A stretch of 64,000 nt of DNA, from the NCBI RefSeq assembly GCF_014805685.1, contig NC_060899.1, positions 8,828,290 through 8,892,289 on the forward strand. Direction: 5' to 3'. Source of the stretch: Silurus meridionalis. Lineage: Eukaryota > Chordata > Actinopteri > Siluriformes > Siluridae. Shown piece after piece: positions 63,475-64,000 of the stretch. Under the pieces are notes generated by a model. It saw only the letters and a program-made list of their open reading frames with translations. It was not told where the DNA came from and ran no database searches. A program made the position numbers and the translations under genes. Position 1 is the stretch's first letter. Each line of letters starts with the position of its first letter.

Positions 63475-64000
63475 GATGGATTAGAATTTCAGCTTTTATT
63501 TCCTGAAATGTAAATCTTGGCATGTTAAACAACTCAGAACTTATCAGAGCTACAGTATTACACAAGCATGCGGCACAGCCAATACAACAATTTGGAAAGT
63601 TCTAAAAACAAAGAAATAAACCACCAGAGTAATAACAACCAGATAGCGAACAGATTGCGCAAAAAAAATAACAGCATTTGATGACAGAAAAATTATGAGT
63701 GTTGTGAAAAAAATAACAAAAACACAAAAAAAAACAAAAAAAAAACAAAAGCGATGTCACCAACAGACTTCATAGGTCAGGGGTGAAGAATCACATTTTG
63801 CAGCTTCAAGAAGGTTCCAAAAGCAGAAATACAGAGCCCATACCATGAGATGAAACACATTCTTCAACAGAAAGATTATAACAGGAGAATTCATTCAGAA
63901 GTTTATGGAAAAATGCATCTAATTTAATTGGGAGAAACTTCATCATGCAGCAAGAGAATGAAAACACATTGCTGATATAACAAAGGATTTGTTCAGAAGG
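63475..64000 (+). mobile_element. Tc1-like transposon remnant, cut by the window end
   Basis: Starts near TTTCAGCTTTTATTTCCTGA. Further on come GCATTTGATGACAGAAAAAT, GATGTCACCAACAGACTTCA, GGTCAGGGGTGAAGAATCAC and AGCAGAAATACAGAGCCCAT in the order found in a Tc1-like transposase N-terminal half. An A-rich expansion interrupts it at about 63700-63750. Frameshifted and inactive. Confidence 0.65.

Noticed and set aside
1..64000. CRISPR arrays, operons, prophage or integron
   Set aside because: The window is vertebrate nuclear DNA with spliced genes. Tandem arrays present are microsatellites and minisatellites without spacer structure.

Overview
This window is nuclear DNA of a ray-finned fish. 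The genes are split by GT-AG introns, dinucleotide microsatellites are plentiful, and the spaces between genes hold Tc1-like, hAT-like and Tigger-like DNA transposons, LINE fragments and tRNA-derived SINE pieces of the kinds common in teleosts. Several repeat tails resemble those of otophysan fish (catfish and relatives), but the species cannot be fixed from the sequence alone.

Three protein-coding genes can be read exon by exon. (1) fam120c lies on the minus strand. Fifteen coding exons run from the ATG at 11971 down to 1509 and give 959 codons in an unbroken reading frame. The last exon(s) and the stop were not found and are probably beyond the left edge. (2) idh3g lies on the plus strand, 14273-21875. 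Its twelve exons give a complete 397-residue gamma subunit of mitochondrial NAD-dependent isocitrate dehydrogenase. (3) A V2-type vasotocin/vasopressin receptor (avpr2-like) lies on the plus strand, 53263-59940. Its five coding exons give 519 residues, with a third intracellular loop several times longer than in human AVPR2.

Layout: 1-1508 is repeats at the 3' side of fam120c. 1509-11971 is fam120c. 11972-14272 is the divergent spacer between fam120c and idh3g, with a promoter-like cluster near 12.81-12.86 kb. 14273-22190 is idh3g and its probable 3' UTR. 22.4-53.2 kb is a gene-free interval of about 31 kb full of transposon remnants and simple repeats. 53263-59940 is the receptor. 59941-64000 is the 3' flank, ending inside a Tc1-like remnant.

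The three genes have unrelated jobs (RNA-binding scaffold, TCA cycle, water/ion hormone signalling), so the grouping is not a pathway. From general knowledge all three have human counterparts on the X chromosome, so this looks like ancestral synteny. I did not find a clearly new biological system. The points most worth a second look are the receptor's intron-rich structure and its His/Cys/Pro-rich loop, a GC-AG intron in fam120c that the reading frame demands, an in-frame retainable intron in idh3g, a Tc1-like deletion derivative that keeps the last codons of its transposase, and a degenerate 1.2-kb minisatellite split by a LINE tail.
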